Assembly (NCBI RefSeq): GCF_001898575.1
Contig: NZ_MKUD01000002.1
Coordinates: forward strand, 1 to 64,000
Direction: 5' to 3'
Length of the DNA: 64,000 nt
Source: Spirosoma sp. 48-14
GTDB taxonomy: Bacteria > Bacteroidota > Bacteroidia > Cytophagales > Spirosomataceae
A program made the position numbers and the translations under genes. The notes beneath the pieces are model-generated. The model was given only the letters and a program-made list of their open reading frames with translations. It had not been told where the DNA came from and searched no databases. This document shows, one piece after another, positions 54,156 to 63,088 of this stretch. Positions within the stretch are counted from its first letter, which is position 1. Every line of letters starts with the position of its first letter.

Positions 54156-54953
54156 ATGGCAACGGAAAGCCAACAATCCAATCCACGTCCAGCCGCAAAC
54201 TCCAATTTGCCAGCCATCACGCTTGTCGTGCTGGTAGGGCTGATTGCTGCTTTGCTATACATCGGTTACGACTATATTACAGACGACACGAACGGTTCGG
54301 ATGAACTGACGAACGTAGCCCTCGATACCACGTCGCAGCAACCACTGGCGCAGAACGACCCCGACATGCTGATGTCGCCTGAAGAGGTAGATACATCATC
54401 GCAGCCGGCACCAGTCGACTTATCACAGGCAACACCCCCTGACGATGCCCCCGAAGCGAATGCCAATGCGGAGGAGGTCGCGGAAGATAACCGGGAAACA
54501 ACGGATGGAAAACCAGCACCTGGAGATAAGCCGGAAGCCGTAAAGCCTGCTGAAAAACCTAAAGTGGAGAAGCCTGTCGAGAAGCCGAAGGAGGAGAAAC
54601 CTAAAGCGGAAGAGGTAATCGAAAAGCCAAAGATCAAGCCAGGCGGGGTAACGAGTACGTATACAGTAGGTTCAGGTGAAACGTTTTATGGGGTCGCCAA
54701 TCGGTACAATATGAAAATCAGCACGCTGAAAGAAATGAATCCGGGCGTGTCGGAAAGTGATGTCAAAGCAGGGATTACTAAACTGAATGTGAAAGTGATG
54801 GCCGTTCACACCGTTGGGCCGGGCGATGTACTACGTGTTGTCGCTGAAAAGTATGGGGTTAGCAAAGAGGCTATCATGCGAGCTAATAAACGCACAAAAG
54901 ATATAGCAACCCGTGGTGAAAAACTGATTATTCCATTCCCCGATAAACAGTAA
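54156..54953 (+). CDS. Membrane-anchored protein with two LysM domains
   Basis: A 265-residue protein. A single membrane helix at 20-42 (AITLVVLVGLIAALLYIGYD) is followed by an acidic Pro/Glu/Lys-rich spacer (60-160, KPEAVKPAEKPKVEKPVEKP) and two LysM domains at about 166-212 (YTVGSGETFYGVANRYNMKI) and 216-262 (HTVGPGDVLRVVAEKYGVSK). It probably sits in the inner membrane and binds peptidoglycan. No catalytic domain. Its stop overlaps the left end of a 47-bp perfect hairpin. Confidence 0.88.
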   Translation: MATESQQSNPRPAANSNLPAITLVVLVGLIAALLYIGYDYITDDTNGSDELTNVALDTTSQQPLAQNDPDMLMSPEEVDTSSQPAPVDLSQATPPDDAPEANANAEEVAEDNRETTDGKPAPGDKPEAVKPAEKPKVEKPVEKPKEEKPKAEEVIEKPKIKPGGVTSTYTVGSGETFYGVANRYNMKISTLKEMNPGVSESDVKAGITKLNVKVMAVHTVGPGDVLRVVAEKYGVSKEAIMRANKRTKDIATRGEKLIIPFPDKQ

Positions 54954-55057
54954 AACAGTGATAGGAGTGAGAAGTGAGGAGTGAGAATGGCTGACGCAAG
55001 AAAAAAAACATGCGTCAGCCATTCTCACTCCTCACTTCTCACTCCTATCACTGTTTT
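54952..55057. repeat. 47-bp perfect hairpin with shared core (copy 3)
   Basis: Arms 54952-54998 and 55011-55057 are perfect reverse complements over 47 bp, loop 12 bases including an A-tract. The arms consist of GGAGTGAGAAGTGAGGAGTG words and the inner core TGCGTCAGCCATTC (55011-55024) shared with copies at 21043 and 24445. It provides stop codons for both convergent genes (TAA at 54951 and TGA at 55050). Likely bidirectional terminator. Confidence 0.92.
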
Positions 55058-55905
55058 TCATACACCAATCCCATCGTAAAGCGGAAATCGTTGTTCTGCC
55101 GACCCGGTACAACCAGGCTTTCATAGGCGTTGGCAACCGTCGAACGCAGACTGATCACTTTTGTGAATTGAAATTGAACACTCACGCTGGCGTTCCACCG
55201 AACGTTATATTGCCCCAAAGCGGGCTGATAATAGGCTGTATGGGTTACTTTAAAACGGTCGTTATCAAACGAATACTCACCAAACAGCCGGGTTGAATTT
55301 CGGAAGATGTTTATGTCAGCCAGCTCGATAAAATCCGTATACTCCTGCATAAGCACATCGGTAATCGAAATATATGCCCGCTTTCGGTTCAGAAGTTTAT
55401 AACCCATCCCGGCGGCCACTGTCCAACGGTGGTTGATTTGCCTCAAATTGCTTCGTTCGTAGGATCCAAAGGCAAGATAATATAGCCGCTTTTCATGCCG
55501 AAACGTTGTACGAAAATCGCCAAACCATTCTCGTTCTGCCAGGATGCCGCTTTGCTGACCATATACAAATGAGGGGTTGCTCGACAGCTTGAAGTAATTA
55601 CTAAGCTGATAATCGAAGGAGCCGGTCAGTTGAAGTAAAGTCCGATTGACGTTACCTGCGGTAATGGTACCATCGGCAGTCAGTCGATACCGGAAGATCG
55701 GATCGGGCGGCTTTACTACGGTATCCTGGTGTACTGTGGCTGCGTTGGTTGTCGTTGAGTCAGTACTGGTAGCGTTCGTTTTGGTTGAATCAGCGGTAGG
55801 CATTGAAGGTCGTAATGGGTCAGGTTGTTCAACGATCTGACCTATTGCGGGCGAACAGACGCACAGAAAACCGATAAAAAAGAGCCATAACGGGGTGTAT
55901 TTCAC
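55048..55905 (-). CDS. DUF481-family outer membrane protein
   Basis: A 285-residue exported protein. Signal peptide to about 22 (LWLFFIGFLCVCSPAIGQ), a Thr/Asn-rich linker (39-65), then a predicted beta-barrel of the DUF481 type with alternating strands (SFDYQLSNYFKLSSNPSFVY, YLAFGSYERSNLRQINHRWT, AAGMGYKLLNRKRAYISITD). Function of the family is unsettled; salt-induced outer membrane proteins belong to it. The last residues EKQ are encoded by the hairpin arm. Confidence 0.8.
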   Translation of the reverse strand: MKYTPLWLFFIGFLCVCSPAIGQIVEQPDPLRPSMPTADSTKTNATSTDSTTTNAATVHQDTVVKPPDPIFRYRLTADGTITAGNVNRTLLQLTGSFDYQLSNYFKLSSNPSFVYGQQSGILAEREWFGDFRTTFRHEKRLYYLAFGSYERSNLRQINHRWTVAAGMGYKLLNRKRAYISITDVLMQEYTDFIELADINIFRNSTRLFGEYSFDNDRFKVTHTAYYQPALGQYNVRWNASVSVQFQFTKVISLRSTVANAYESLVVPGRQNNDFRFTMGLVYEKQ

Positions 55906-56006
55906 AGAAAGAGGTATTGGTGAGGTCGCAACTTAGAAAAAAAGAGCTTATTTGGCAGGTGTCAAACGACTCAATTTATCCTATAGCCCAATTAACTGAC
56001 CGTACC

Positions 56007-56972
56007 ATGACCCGCTGGGGGATTTTAGGGCCGGGCCGTATTGCCCACAAATTTGCACAGGATTTACTTACAGTGCCTGATGCCCAACTCTATGCCGTTG
56101 CCTCCTCCGACCGGCAACGGGCGGCTGAATTTGCTGAAGCTTATTCTATCCCACATGCTTTTGGCTCATACGAAGAGCTGCTAACACTGCCAGATCTAGA
56201 CGTAGTTTATGTGGCCACGCCCCATGTCAAACATCATGAAAATGTAATGATGCTGCTGAATGGGGGTATAGCTGTATTGGGCGAGAAACCTTTCGCAATG
56301 AATGGCGAACAGGTTGGGGGAATGGTTGAAGCGGCCCGTTCGAAAGGTGTATTTCTGATGGAAGCGCTTTGGAGCCGCTTTATGCCTGGTATTGTGTTTG
56401 CATTGGATCTGGTTAAATCGGGGGCCATAGGGAAAGTCGTTTCGGTAAAAGCTGATTTTGGCTTTAAAGCTCCATTTTTACCCGAAAAACGCTTGTTCAA
56501 TAAAGCGCTTGGTGGCGGTTCTCTGCTCGATATCGGTATTTACCCCTTGTTTTTGTCATATCTAATTTTAGGGAAGCCAACTACTGTTAAGGCATCGGCA
56601 ACGTTCAGTTCCACAGGTGTTGACGAACAATGTGGTATGGTGCTGACCTATGCCGACGGACAGGTGGCTTTACTGGATAGCTGCCTGCTGGCGGCTACGG
56701 ATTGTCTGGGGATCATCCAAGGTGAAACGGGACAGATTCGGATTCACAGTCGATTCCATGAAACAAAAGGCATTACCCTGAATCGGGAAGATGGCACATC
56801 AGAAACATTCGCTTTCGAGCGGGATACTCACGGGTACGATTATGAAGCCAAACACGTGATGAGCTGCCTGGCTGAAGGGAAAAAGGAAAGCCCACTCTGG
56901 TCGCTCGACGATAGCCTAAACCTCATGCAACTACTGGATGCGGTTCGAGCCGAAGCAGGAATTGTCTATTAA
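56007..56972 (+). CDS. Gfo/Idh/MocA-family oxidoreductase
   Basis: A 321-residue NAD(P)-dependent oxidoreductase. RWGILGPGRIAHKFAQDL is the nucleotide loop; VVYVATPHVKHHENVMMLLN and GEKPFAMN carry the conserved EKP lysine; GGGSLLDIGIYPL starts the substrate domain with the histidine position replaced by tyrosine (DIGIYPL). ATG 56007 is chosen because the frame upstream (from 55917) has no good start and would add 30 residues before the Rossmann fold. Substrate, probably a sugar or inositol derivative, unknown. Confidence 0.88.
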   Translation: MTRWGILGPGRIAHKFAQDLLTVPDAQLYAVASSDRQRAAEFAEAYSIPHAFGSYEELLTLPDLDVVYVATPHVKHHENVMMLLNGGIAVLGEKPFAMNGEQVGGMVEAARSKGVFLMEALWSRFMPGIVFALDLVKSGAIGKVVSVKADFGFKAPFLPEKRLFNKALGGGSLLDIGIYPLFLSYLILGKPTTVKASATFSSTGVDEQCGMVLTYADGQVALLDSCLLAATDCLGIIQGETGQIRIHSRFHETKGITLNREDGTSETFAFERDTHGYDYEAKHVMSCLAEGKKESPLWSLDDSLNLMQLLDAVRAEAGIVY

Positions 56973-56984
56973 AGAATACAGTAA

Positions 56985-57067
56985 AATGGATAATGAACAC
57001 TGAATGATGAAGAACGACTGGTAGAACGTACTTACCTTTGTCCTGTATTCATCGTTCATTATCCATT
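56985..57067. repeat. Word-repeat hairpin before purM
   Basis: Perfect 14-bp arms 56985-56998 and 57054-57067 (AATGGATAATGAAC); a second register pairs 56974-56981 with 57043-57050 (GAATACAG/CTGTATTC). It ends 12 bases before the purM ATG and could control its translation. Shares words with the 19271 hairpin. Confidence 0.82.
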
Positions 57068-57079
57068 ATTCATTGTTGA

Positions 57080-58261
57080 ATGGACCGCTATGCACAGCGC
57101 GGGGTATCCGCCAGTAAAGAAGACGTTCATAACGCGATTGCCCAGCTCGATAAGGGCCTTTTCCCAAAAGCGTTTTGTAAAATCGTACCCGACACACTTG
57201 CGGGTGATCCGGCCTTTTGTACCATTATGCATGCGGATGGGGCGGGCACAAAATCGTCACTGGCTTATCTGTACTGGCGTGAAACGGGCGATCTGAATGT
57301 CTGGAAAGGCATTGCTCAGGATGCCGTGGTGATGAATACCGACGACCTTATTTGTGTAGGTGCTACTGGTCCCATGCTCCTTTCTTCGACCATTGGGCGG
57401 AATAAAAACCTGATACCGGGTGAAGTCATCGCCGAAATCATAAACGGTACCGAAGAAGTGCTTCAGATGCTACGTGAGCATGGTATCGAGATTTACAGTA
57501 CGGGGGGCGAAACGGCCGATGTGGGTGATCTGGTTCGTACGGTTATTGTGGACAGTACGGTTATTGCCCGCATGCGACGCGATCAGGTCATCAGCAACGA
57601 CCGCATTCAGGCGGGCGATGTCATTGTTGGACTAGCTTCGTTTGGGCAGGCAACCTACGAAACGAGTTATAATGGAGGCATGGGCAGTAATGGCCTGACT
57701 TCCGCCCGACATGATGTGTTGGCCCATTACCTGGCCGATAAATATGCTGAGAGTTTCGATCCGGCCGTTGATCGCAACCTGATTTATAGCGGCTCCAAAA
57801 AACTGACGGACACTATTGACATCGCTACTACTGATTCGCAGATAGTACACCCCACCGTTGGGCAACTAATTCTTTCGCCCACCCGTACCTATGCCCCCGT
57901 AGCCAAAGTCCTGCTGGATGAGCTTCGGCAGCAGATTCACGGTATGGTTCACTGTTCGGGAGGAGCCCAGACGAAGGTGCTTCACTTTGTCGATAACCTG
58001 CATATCATCAAGGACAATCTATTTCCTATTCCTCCTTTGTTTCAATTGATCCAAAGCGAAAGTGGAACAGCCTGGCAGGAAATGTATAAGGTGTTCAACA
58101 TGGGGCATCGGCTGGAGGTTTATTTGCCGGAAGAATACGCCCAGCGTGTCATTGAGATTGCGCAATCGTTTGGTATTGATGCGCAGCTAATCGGGCATGT
58201 AGAATCCTACGAAGGCAAGCGAGTGACCATTAAGAGCGAAGTCGGTGAATTTGTGTACTAA
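57080..58261 (+). CDS. purM: Phosphoribosylformylglycinamidine cyclo-ligase PurM (AIR synthase)
   Basis: A 393-residue AIR synthase, longer than the roughly 345 residues in Escherichia coli but usual for Bacteroidota. RYAQRGVSASKEDVHNAIAQ opens it; IMHADGAGTKSSLAYLYWRE, AQDAVVMNTDDLICVGATGP and STGGETADVGDLVRTVIVDS form the ATP site; HCSGGAQTKVLHF is in the C-terminal lid. It converts FGAM to AIR. A word-repeat hairpin sits just upstream. Confidence 0.93.
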   Translation: MDRYAQRGVSASKEDVHNAIAQLDKGLFPKAFCKIVPDTLAGDPAFCTIMHADGAGTKSSLAYLYWRETGDLNVWKGIAQDAVVMNTDDLICVGATGPMLLSSTIGRNKNLIPGEVIAEIINGTEEVLQMLREHGIEIYSTGGETADVGDLVRTVIVDSTVIARMRRDQVISNDRIQAGDVIVGLASFGQATYETSYNGGMGSNGLTSARHDVLAHYLADKYAESFDPAVDRNLIYSGSKKLTDTIDIATTDSQIVHPTVGQLILSPTRTYAPVAKVLLDELRQQIHGMVHCSGGAQTKVLHFVDNLHIIKDNLFPIPPLFQLIQSESGTAWQEMYKVFNMGHRLEVYLPEEYAQRVIEIAQSFGIDAQLIGHVESYEGKRVTIKSEVGEFVY

Positions 58262-58317
58262 GTGACTTATTCCTGTTTTGCGGTCAAATAGGCGAATTCG
58301 CTAAATAGTCCGCATAC

Positions 58318-59418
58318 ATGGGAAAACAATATACGGTTGCTGTGTTGCTGGGGTTGCTTATTGGGCAAATGGCAATGGCTCAAACGGCCCCGTTTACAGG
58401 TGCATGGAGTTTTGAAGGAAATGATAACGGAAGCTCGTCAAATCCATTGATAGCTGTTTCGTCAGTCAGCTATACGGGCGTCAATAAGATAGCGATTAAT
58501 CCCTACACCAGCGGCTATGTGAACTTGGGTGTCAACATACAGAACTGGTCCACATCATTATGTAATCAAACCGAGTATGTTCAATTTTCGGTGCAGCCTC
58601 AGGGAACCGCTCACGTCACTCTAGCATCCCTTTCATTTGCCTTTTCTCGCTCTGCTCAGGGTCCTCAACAGATCTATGTTCGATCAAGTGCCGATGGGTT
58701 TGCTAGTGATATTTACACCAATACAACCTCTACGTCTTATCAAACGGCTTCAATTACGCTCAATGGTGCGAACTTTATCAATCAATCGTCGGCTATTACC
58801 TTTCGCATTTATGCTTGTCAGCCAGCTGCTGGTGGAGGTACACTCAAGTTGGATGAAATTCAGATAAATGGTTCATCGTTGCCCGTTACGCTACTTTCAT
58901 TCACGGCCAAGTCCGATGGCGACCGGGTTCAACTGGCCTGGGCAACTACCTCTGAGTATAATGCCGATACGTTTGTTGTGGAACGAAGCAGCGATTTGGG
59001 TGAGTATAAACTAATTGGGCAAGTAGCGGCCAAAGGGACTACGAGCGAGCGACAGAGTTACAGCCTGATTGATAGCGATCCACTCCCCGGAATCAACTAC
59101 TATCGGTTAAAGCAAGTTGATTTCGACGGGACGATTCATGTCTATAAGCCAATATCAGCCATTATTCAGGTGAGTGAACCCGTTATTTCGGTGTTCCCTA
59201 ATCCTGCTAATCCCGACCGTATTCATCTGCGCTTGTGGAACGCCGACGGAGCTACCGTACGCCTGGTGACTCGTACTGGACAAGCTATTGCCGGTCGATT
59301 GGAATACCAATCTGGTGAGGCCGATTTTATTGTCGAGCGGCCGCTATCAGCAGGGTTGTACTGGCTCGACATACAGACGAATAGTCAACGGAAAGTGATT
59401 CAGGTGATGGTGCGCTAG
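58318..59418 (+). CDS. Secreted protein with type IX secretion sorting domain
   Basis: A 366-residue protein. Signal peptide to about 21 (AVLLGLLIGQMAMAQ), an N-terminal beta-sandwich with many Ser/Thr/Asn (to about 190), a middle beta domain (LPVTLLSFTAKSDGDRVQLA, VERSSDLGEYKLIGQ, YYRLKQVDFDGTIH) typical of T9SS cargo, and a C-terminal sorting domain (SVFPNPANPDRIHLRLW, GLYWLDIQTNSQRKVIQVMV). It is probably exported through the type IX system. No catalytic domain; function unknown. Confidence 0.85.
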   Translation: MGKQYTVAVLLGLLIGQMAMAQTAPFTGAWSFEGNDNGSSSNPLIAVSSVSYTGVNKIAINPYTSGYVNLGVNIQNWSTSLCNQTEYVQFSVQPQGTAHVTLASLSFAFSRSAQGPQQIYVRSSADGFASDIYTNTTSTSYQTASITLNGANFINQSSAITFRIYACQPAAGGGTLKLDEIQINGSSLPVTLLSFTAKSDGDRVQLAWATTSEYNADTFVVERSSDLGEYKLIGQVAAKGTTSERQSYSLIDSDPLPGINYYRLKQVDFDGTIHVYKPISAIIQVSEPVISVFPNPANPDRIHLRLWNADGATVRLVTRTGQAIAGRLEYQSGEADFIVERPLSAGLYWLDIQTNSQRKVIQVMVR

Positions 59419-59425
59419 CGATAAG

Positions 59426-59460
59426 CAACTCCCCGAAAGTTTTGAATTTTCGGGGAGTTG
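59426..59460. terminator. Bidirectional terminator between T9SS gene and RND gene
   Basis: Perfect 13-bp arms 59426-59438 and 59448-59460 (CAACTCCCCGAAA), 9-base loop, between two convergent genes. No long T-tract follows on either strand, so efficiency is uncertain. Confidence 0.75.
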
Positions 59461-59464
59461 ACGA

Positions 59465-62400
59465 TTATACTAACTCAGGCTCGGCTTCAACTGCTTTAAC
59501 CTCAACTCGTGGCGGTAGCAATTTGTACAATACAGGCGTTACTACACGAGAAAGTAAGGTGCTGGAAATGAGCCCGCCGATAAGTACCCAGGCTAGTGGC
59601 GAATACAGCGGATTTCCTTCGATAGCGAGTGGTATTAAGCCGCCAATGGCAGTCAGTGAGGTTAAGACAATCGGCACAAATCGAATTTCGCCTGCTTCCT
59701 GAATCGCATCTATGAGCGACATGCCTTCTTCGCGTAGATGGTTGGTGAAATCGACCAGCAGAATCGAGTTTTTGACTTCGATACCGATTAAGGCGATCAG
59801 GCCGATAACCGCTACAAACGAGAACGGATTGCCGGTAAAATACAGCGCCAGCACCGCTCCAATAACGCCTAATGGAATCACCGACAAGACAATCAGTGTA
59901 CTCTTGAAGGTGCCGAACTCTAATACCAGTACGGCAATAAATCCGAAGATAGTTATCAGGATAATTGTGCCTAACCCACCGAACGATTTCTCCCGGCTTT
60001 CGAGTTCGCCTGCCGCTTTGTAGGTAAAGCCACTGGGAAACTTCATCTTGTCCAGTTTTGCCAGCACATCGTTGAAGACATTATCGACCAGATAGCCCGT
60101 TTTTACAAAACCCGTAATGGTTACGTAGCGGTCTTTGTCGTAGTGACGAATCTGGTTCATGCTACTCTCAAACTCCAGATCGGCAATTTGGCGAAGGGGT
60201 ACGGCTGATCCCGTTAGTGTGTTGACGTACAGATCGCTCAAAACGCGTTGATCGGCCACTTTGCCTTTGGGGAGCGTCACATTAATAGTATAATCGTCGC
60301 CGTTGGGTTCCTTAAATGTACCTACATTCAGACCAGCAATGGACAGCCGGATCGTACGGTTAACATCGGCAATCGAAATCCCTAATAAACCGGCTTTTTC
60401 TTTGTTGATACGTACGCGTAAATCCGTTTTCTGATTGGAAAGAGGGTTATTGACGTAAATCAGGCCGGGGGTTTGTTTGAAAGCCGCTTCTACGCGTGAT
60501 ACCATTACTTTTAGCGTATCGAGGTTTTCTCCAAATACACGGACAGCAACGGGCGCTTCCTGGTCGGGGCCTTGCTCGAAATCCTTTACTTCAATCTTGG
60601 CATTGGGGTAATATTTAAACCGCTCACGTAGCTTATCGATCAATACACGCTTTTCGGCTGGCTCAAGATCGACCAGCTGAACATAAAACTGAGCGTAATT
60701 AGGCGATTCATTACGCTGAATAACGTTATAATAAATCCGGGGCTGACCACGGCCTACATTCGTTGTGATATACTTGACCTCTGGTTCGCGTTTCAATTCA
60801 CCTTCTACGTAGCGAGCGACCCGGTCGGTTTCTGACAGGCTAGTGCCATCGGACGTTTCAATATTGATCAGAAACTGAGGCTTTTCCGAAGCGGGAAACA
60901 GGGCAAATCCAACCATCTTGAACATGGATAAGGCCCCGGTAAATAACACACCCGCAACCAGCAACGTAACGACCGGATGGCGTAAACCCCAGTGCAACAA
61001 ACGACTATACGACCCGCTGATGAGTTTTTTCAGTGCCCGCATAAAGATGTTACCTTCGGGGTTATGTTCTTCTTTCAAAATCCGGCTCGATAGAAAGGGA
61101 ACAATAGTCAGCGAAACAAACAGCGATGCCAGAATGGTAGTGACAACGGCCATCGGCAGCGAACGAATGAAATCGCCGGAGGCTTCGGGCAGGAAAAGAA
61201 GCGGTAGAAATGCCAGAATCAGCGTTGTTGTACAGCCAATTACGGCCAGGGTAATCTGACTGGTGGCTTTAATAGCGGCTTCGCGTTTGGAATAGCCCTC
61301 ACGGAGATAACGTTCAATATTTTCGACGACGACGATTGAATCATCGACCAGGATGCCCAAAGCCACAATAAGCCCAACAATGCTTAACTGGTTGATACTA
61401 AAGCCTAATAGGTCGAGGCCAGCCAGCCCAATTGCCAATGACAGTGGAATCGAAATCATGACCACTATGGCTGCCCGGAATCCCAGCGGCAATAAGGTAA
61501 GTGATACCAGTAGAATAGCCAGTCCAAAATCCTGTACGAAATGATCGAGCCGTTTGTTGACACTGACCGTCTGGTCGAAGTTTTTAACAAGTGTGATATG
61601 GGGAGGTAGCGTCTTTGCAAATCGGTCAATAACTGGGTTTAATAGTTGACCTACTTTGGCAATATTTTCCCCCGTTTTTTGTCCAGCCGTTACCAATACC
61701 GCCCGATGGCCATTGAGTCGGGTAAGGTAGGTTTCGTCTTCGTAATTAAAATCAACATCGGCAACATCGCGCAGGTAAATGATTTTCTGCCCATTGGTCG
61801 ATACAATCGTATTTCTAATTTCGTCGAGCGACTGATAATCACCTGATGTTTTAACGTTGAATTTTCGCGTTCCAGCCTGAATATTTCCACCCGGAATATT
61901 TAAGTTCTCGGCCTGCAAGGCACCCAGTACGCGGTTGACGGCTATGCCGTTTTGGGCCATTTTCTCGATATTGAGCGATACCCGGACAACCGATGCCGGA
62001 TAACCCCAATCTTCAGCGTTTTTGAGGCTTTTGATTTTTTCAAATTCCTTTTTCAGCTTGTCGGCATAGTCGCCCAGTTCTTTTGTAGAAGCCACTTCCG
62101 ATAAAAGTGCGACCTGGACAATATTGACATCGGTGGGCGAAAATTTCTTGATGTCGATTCGGTAGATGTCGGAAGGAAGTTCGCTCTTAAGTGCATTTAC
62201 TTCCCGAATTATTTCCTGGTATTTTTCGTCAGGATCAACGCCGTAATCATATTCAATCCGAAATACGGCTAAGCCATCGTCTACGTTGGTAATAACGTGA
62301 CCCATATCTTCCAGCGAATTAAAACGTGCTTCGCCTGGGTCCACGACTAGTTTCTCCATATCGAGGGCGTCGGTACCTGGATAAATGACCGCTACAATGT

Positions 62401-62530
62401 AGGTGGGGGCCGTAAATTCAGGGTCTTCGCCCCGAGGCATGTTCAGTAGTGAGTTAATGCCGAGTGCAGCTACGCCTAGAAACAGCACTAGCATAAACTG
62501 CCAGTTTTTGACGGAAAATTGAGACAGCAT
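59465..62530 (-). CDS. RND efflux permease (AcrB/MexB-like, inner membrane)
   Basis: A 1021-residue inner-membrane RND transporter with twelve helices and two large periplasmic loops. MLSQFSVKNWQFMLVLFLGV is the first helix; LIVALGILVDDSIVVVENIE with its acidic pair lies in the proton-relay helix; VIGLIALIGIEVKNSILLVD is the matching block in the second half. Resembles the hydrophobe/amphiphile efflux group. Its adaptor lies upstream on the same strand, separated by an inserted four-helix-bundle gene. No TolC-like gene is in the window. Substrate unknown. Confidence 0.93.
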   Translation of the reverse strand: MLSQFSVKNWQFMLVLFLGVAALGINSLLNMPRGEDPEFTAPTYIVAVIYPGTDALDMEKLVVDPGEARFNSLEDMGHVITNVDDGLAVFRIEYDYGVDPDEKYQEIIREVNALKSELPSDIYRIDIKKFSPTDVNIVQVALLSEVASTKELGDYADKLKKEFEKIKSLKNAEDWGYPASVVRVSLNIEKMAQNGIAVNRVLGALQAENLNIPGGNIQAGTRKFNVKTSGDYQSLDEIRNTIVSTNGQKIIYLRDVADVDFNYEDETYLTRLNGHRAVLVTAGQKTGENIAKVGQLLNPVIDRFAKTLPPHITLVKNFDQTVSVNKRLDHFVQDFGLAILLVSLTLLPLGFRAAIVVMISIPLSLAIGLAGLDLLGFSINQLSIVGLIVALGILVDDSIVVVENIERYLREGYSKREAAIKATSQITLAVIGCTTTLILAFLPLLFLPEASGDFIRSLPMAVVTTILASLFVSLTIVPFLSSRILKEEHNPEGNIFMRALKKLISGSYSRLLHWGLRHPVVTLLVAGVLFTGALSMFKMVGFALFPASEKPQFLINIETSDGTSLSETDRVARYVEGELKREPEVKYITTNVGRGQPRIYYNVIQRNESPNYAQFYVQLVDLEPAEKRVLIDKLRERFKYYPNAKIEVKDFEQGPDQEAPVAVRVFGENLDTLKVMVSRVEAAFKQTPGLIYVNNPLSNQKTDLRVRINKEKAGLLGISIADVNRTIRLSIAGLNVGTFKEPNGDDYTINVTLPKGKVADQRVLSDLYVNTLTGSAVPLRQIADLEFESSMNQIRHYDKDRYVTITGFVKTGYLVDNVFNDVLAKLDKMKFPSGFTYKAAGELESREKSFGGLGTIILITIFGFIAVLVLEFGTFKSTLIVLSVIPLGVIGAVLALYFTGNPFSFVAVIGLIALIGIEVKNSILLVDFTNHLREEGMSLIDAIQEAGEIRFVPIVLTSLTAIGGLIPLAIEGNPLYSPLAWVLIGGLISSTLLSRVVTPVLYKLLPPRVEVKAVEAEPELV

Positions 62531-62544
62531 AATGTATAATGATT

Positions 62545-63088
62545 AATGGAAAATGAATAATGGTCTTGCAGATTGAAAGCTAATTCGTGAGGATATCGAT
62601 ATAGCTCATGGTTATACCGTCTGCACTAGCCATTACAAATTCTCTTTAGTTGTTTTTAAAATTGAGATCAGCAAACGCATTAATTCATTATTATCTGCAT
62701 TCAAAGATGAAAACATGGCTTCGTCTATATAATCAGTAGCTTCCAATAAGCGGAGCCAGTATCTGGTTTCTTTAGCTTCCTTAAGTGAAATTCCAAGCTT
62801 TGAGGCAAATTCTTTTTTAGTATAAGCGACATCTGCTTCTTCTGCATTGGCCCCAATTGCTGTACCACTTCTTAGAATTTGCTTAGCTAGAGGAGCGATA
62901 TCAATGTGTTTGCTAAGAAGCCATTTATGAAGCCTAATAATTCGAATAGCAAAAGCGAATGATTTTTCAAGAATTGCATTTGGCTTGGATTCATAAGCTA
63001 CTCCCGGCTCAAAAACCCAGAATTCACTATTTTGCTCTTCCATGAAATTCAGAATTTATTATCCATTCTGCATTATTCATTTTTCATT
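62545..63088. repeat. Inverted repeat pair flanking the four-helix-bundle gene
   Basis: 62545-62562 (AATGGAAAATGAATAATG) and 63071-63088 are reverse complements at 17 of 18 bases, 508 bases apart, enclosing the S23-like gene. The words match the intergenic hairpins at 19271 and 56985. The unit looks like a hairpin element whose loop contains a gene. Confidence 0.7.
62633..63043 (-). CDS. Four-helix-bundle protein of the 23S rRNA intervening-sequence (S23/IVP) family
   Basis: A 136-residue helical protein. The family signature is seen in LAKQILRSGTAIGANAEEAD, YTKKEFASKLGISLKEAKET and RYWLRLLEATDY. Relatives are encoded within intervening sequences of 23S rRNA genes or loose in Bacteroidota genomes; a related bundle (Avd) serves diversity-generating retroelements. 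Function is unknown, probably nucleic-acid binding. The gene is much more AT-rich than its neighbours and sits between the adaptor and permease genes of an efflux operon inside an inverted repeat, suggesting insertion. No reverse transcriptase or rRNA is nearby. Confidence 0.88.
   Translation of the reverse strand: MEEQNSEFWVFEPGVAYESKPNAILEKSFAFAIRIIRLHKWLLSKHIDIAPLAKQILRSGTAIGANAEEADVAYTKKEFASKLGISLKEAKETRYWLRLLEATDYIDEAMFSSLNADNNELMRLLISILKTTKENL

Noticed and set aside
62633-63043. Avd accessory protein of a diversity-generating retroelement
   Set aside because: No reverse transcriptase, template repeat or variable repeat is visible within the window; the S23/IVP family fits better.
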